NCBI GenBank assembly: GCA_009760855.2 | Contig: WPIO01000009.1 | Coordinates: forward strand, 897,001 to 961,000 | Length of the DNA stretch: 64,000 nucleotides | Direction of reading: 5' to 3' | Source: Cristatella mucedo | Lineage: Eukaryota > Bryozoa > Phylactolaemata > Cristatellidae | Shown here: positions 62,985 through 64,000 of the stretch, in pieces | How the letters are laid out: each line of letters starts with the position of its first letter | Numbering within the stretch: position 1 is the stretch's first letter | Program-made: the position numbers and the translations under genes | The notes under the pieces: model-generated | What the model was told of the DNA's origin: nothing | The model's database searches: none | What the model saw: the letters and a program-made list of their open reading frames with translations, nothing else

Positions 62985-63135
62985 GTATAGCTGTGGCTCC
63001 GGCGGCAGCGGTTCAAGTGGGAGTCTCGCGGAGGCACGAGCGCGGACGTGGTGGATCACAGAGACTCTGCTTATTGCTCTCACAAGTAAATACATGCAAG
63101 CTGACTGAATCACCGCAGTTGGGGAATGCAGTTGC
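62985..63135 (-). mobile_element. Gypsy-type LTR end
   Basis: On the minus strand, GGTGATTCAGTCAGCTTGCATG, GAGTCTCTGTGATCC and CGTGCCTCCGCGAGACTCCC match the other LTR ends. Confidence 0.65.
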
Positions 63136-63590
63136 GACGGAAAAGTCCTCTAGATCAAAGGCCGGATGCCAGCCAAGTCAACTGTCCAACCACGGAGCAG
63201 CACGAGTGGCCCGACGCTGTGCTAATTACAAAAGCTGCAGCACCAGCAGGTACACCCAGCGGATGTCGTCGCGTGAGGATTCTATCGCTGCATGTCCGAC
63301 AACAATTTTTCCGACAATCTCATATGGCAGTGCATGCTTTCTGCCGTGCAGAGCTCGCTTAGATAGTACTACTTCATGTTCCGAGCACGTTTCTGCCAGG
63401 CTTCGCGATTATTACGCCGCGCGACTAGTTCGGATAGCAGTGCAGTAGATGCATTGTGTACTGACGTGAAGCTAGCTAGCAATACGCCAACGATAACGAT
63501 ACAACATTCAATATTATGCATGCTGTGCTAACAGCAACACCGTGTTGGAAAAAGCACAAACAGTAGCCTGTATGTAATGGCTAATCAGCT
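63136..63590. other. No recognisable feature
   Basis: A plus frame at 62948-63448 runs through the LTR end into this stretch and has no recognisable domain. Confidence 0.35.
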
Positions 63591-63594
63591 ATAA

Positions 63595-64000
63595 TAATAA
63601 TAATATAATTATTAATGCACTTGATAAAGCGCCCTCAGAGAACCTAATCTCTTTCTAGGTGCTTTACATTTGCTGCAAAGTGAAATGCGATTAAATGGTA
63701 AGTAAAATCATGCTTGAAAAACAAGCAAAATGAATAATACGGTAAGGGGTGACATGCACAAGGTCAGCATGCAAATGTGGATAGTGGCAGCATGCACAGT
63801 GTCAGCACGCATAAGCACATCAAGGAAGAATCACAGGGACCCACTAAATGCTGTCCTAAATAGGTGTTTTAAAGTTCCTTTTAAATGTGGTCAAGTCAGG
63901 GGATGTTCTGACGCAGGTCGGAAGTGAGTTCCAGGCTTTCGGAGCATACGACCTAAATGCACGGTCTCCTAAGGATTTAAGGTTTGTACGAGGTATTTCT
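63595..64000 (-). mobile_element. LINE family 1 3' fragment, continues beyond window
   Basis: (TTA)n tail, hairpin arms AAAGCGCCCTCAGAGAACC...TCTAGGTGCTTTACA, 3' untranslated repeats and the start of the coding part (GGAGCATACGACC). It is cut by the window end. Confidence 0.92.

Overview
This window looks like nuclear DNA of an invertebrate animal; the phylum cannot be fixed from the sequence. It is AT-rich and split by introns. It is crowded with L2/CR1-like LINE fragments, tRNA-derived SINEs, Gypsy (Ty3-like) LTR retrotransposon remains and simple repeats. I see no bacterial operons, no free-standing tRNA or rRNA gene and no CRISPR array.

The one clearly recognisable gene lies on the minus strand. 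Fourteen exons from 47162 down to 27530, all with compatible splice phases, encode about 1,009 residues. They match the C-terminal part of BIRC6 (BRUCE/Apollon), the giant ubiquitin-conjugating IAP protein. The chimeric E2 (UBC) domain is intact: NPN motif, catalytic cysteine right after a splice junction, conserved C-terminal helices, stop codon and a poly(A) signal. Further upstream on the same strand, 50281 to 49522 holds an unrecognised two-exon reading frame of 182 codons that may be the start of this gene or a separate small gene. No BIR domain is visible.

The left end (about 1-7250) and about 46420-53330 are two copies of one segment in the same orientation. Each holds the two-exon frame and the first BIRC6-side exon. 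The simplest reading is a head-to-tail tandem duplication of the locus: gene 1 is complete from 50281 to 27530, and gene 2 starts at 4383 and runs off the left edge. Divergence between copies is very uneven: a few percent over 3290-4440 and much more on either side. Hand-counted exon differences show as many replacement as silent changes per site, so at least one copy seems unconstrained.

Layout: 1-7250 duplication copy A; 7250-12600 LINE fragments and unassigned DNA; 12600-20040 rearranged Gypsy remains with a LINE inserted in the pol gene and a ~165-bp tandem repeat; 20390-27200 LINEs, SINEs and an LTR-like block; 27369-50281 gene 1, whose introns carry most of the LINEs of the middle region; 50282-53330 rest of copy B; 53330-64000 SINEs, LINEs, a 1.2-kb purine-rich tract, minisatellites, a 1.48-kb-spaced direct repeat inside possible inverted termini, and more LTR fragments.

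Two LINE families occur. Family 1 ends in a 3' hairpin that one SINE family shares, which suggests that SINE uses this LINE's machinery. Family 2 has one long reverse transcriptase frame (34347-35906), but its catalytic aspartate pair is mutated, as it is, differently, in the other copy.
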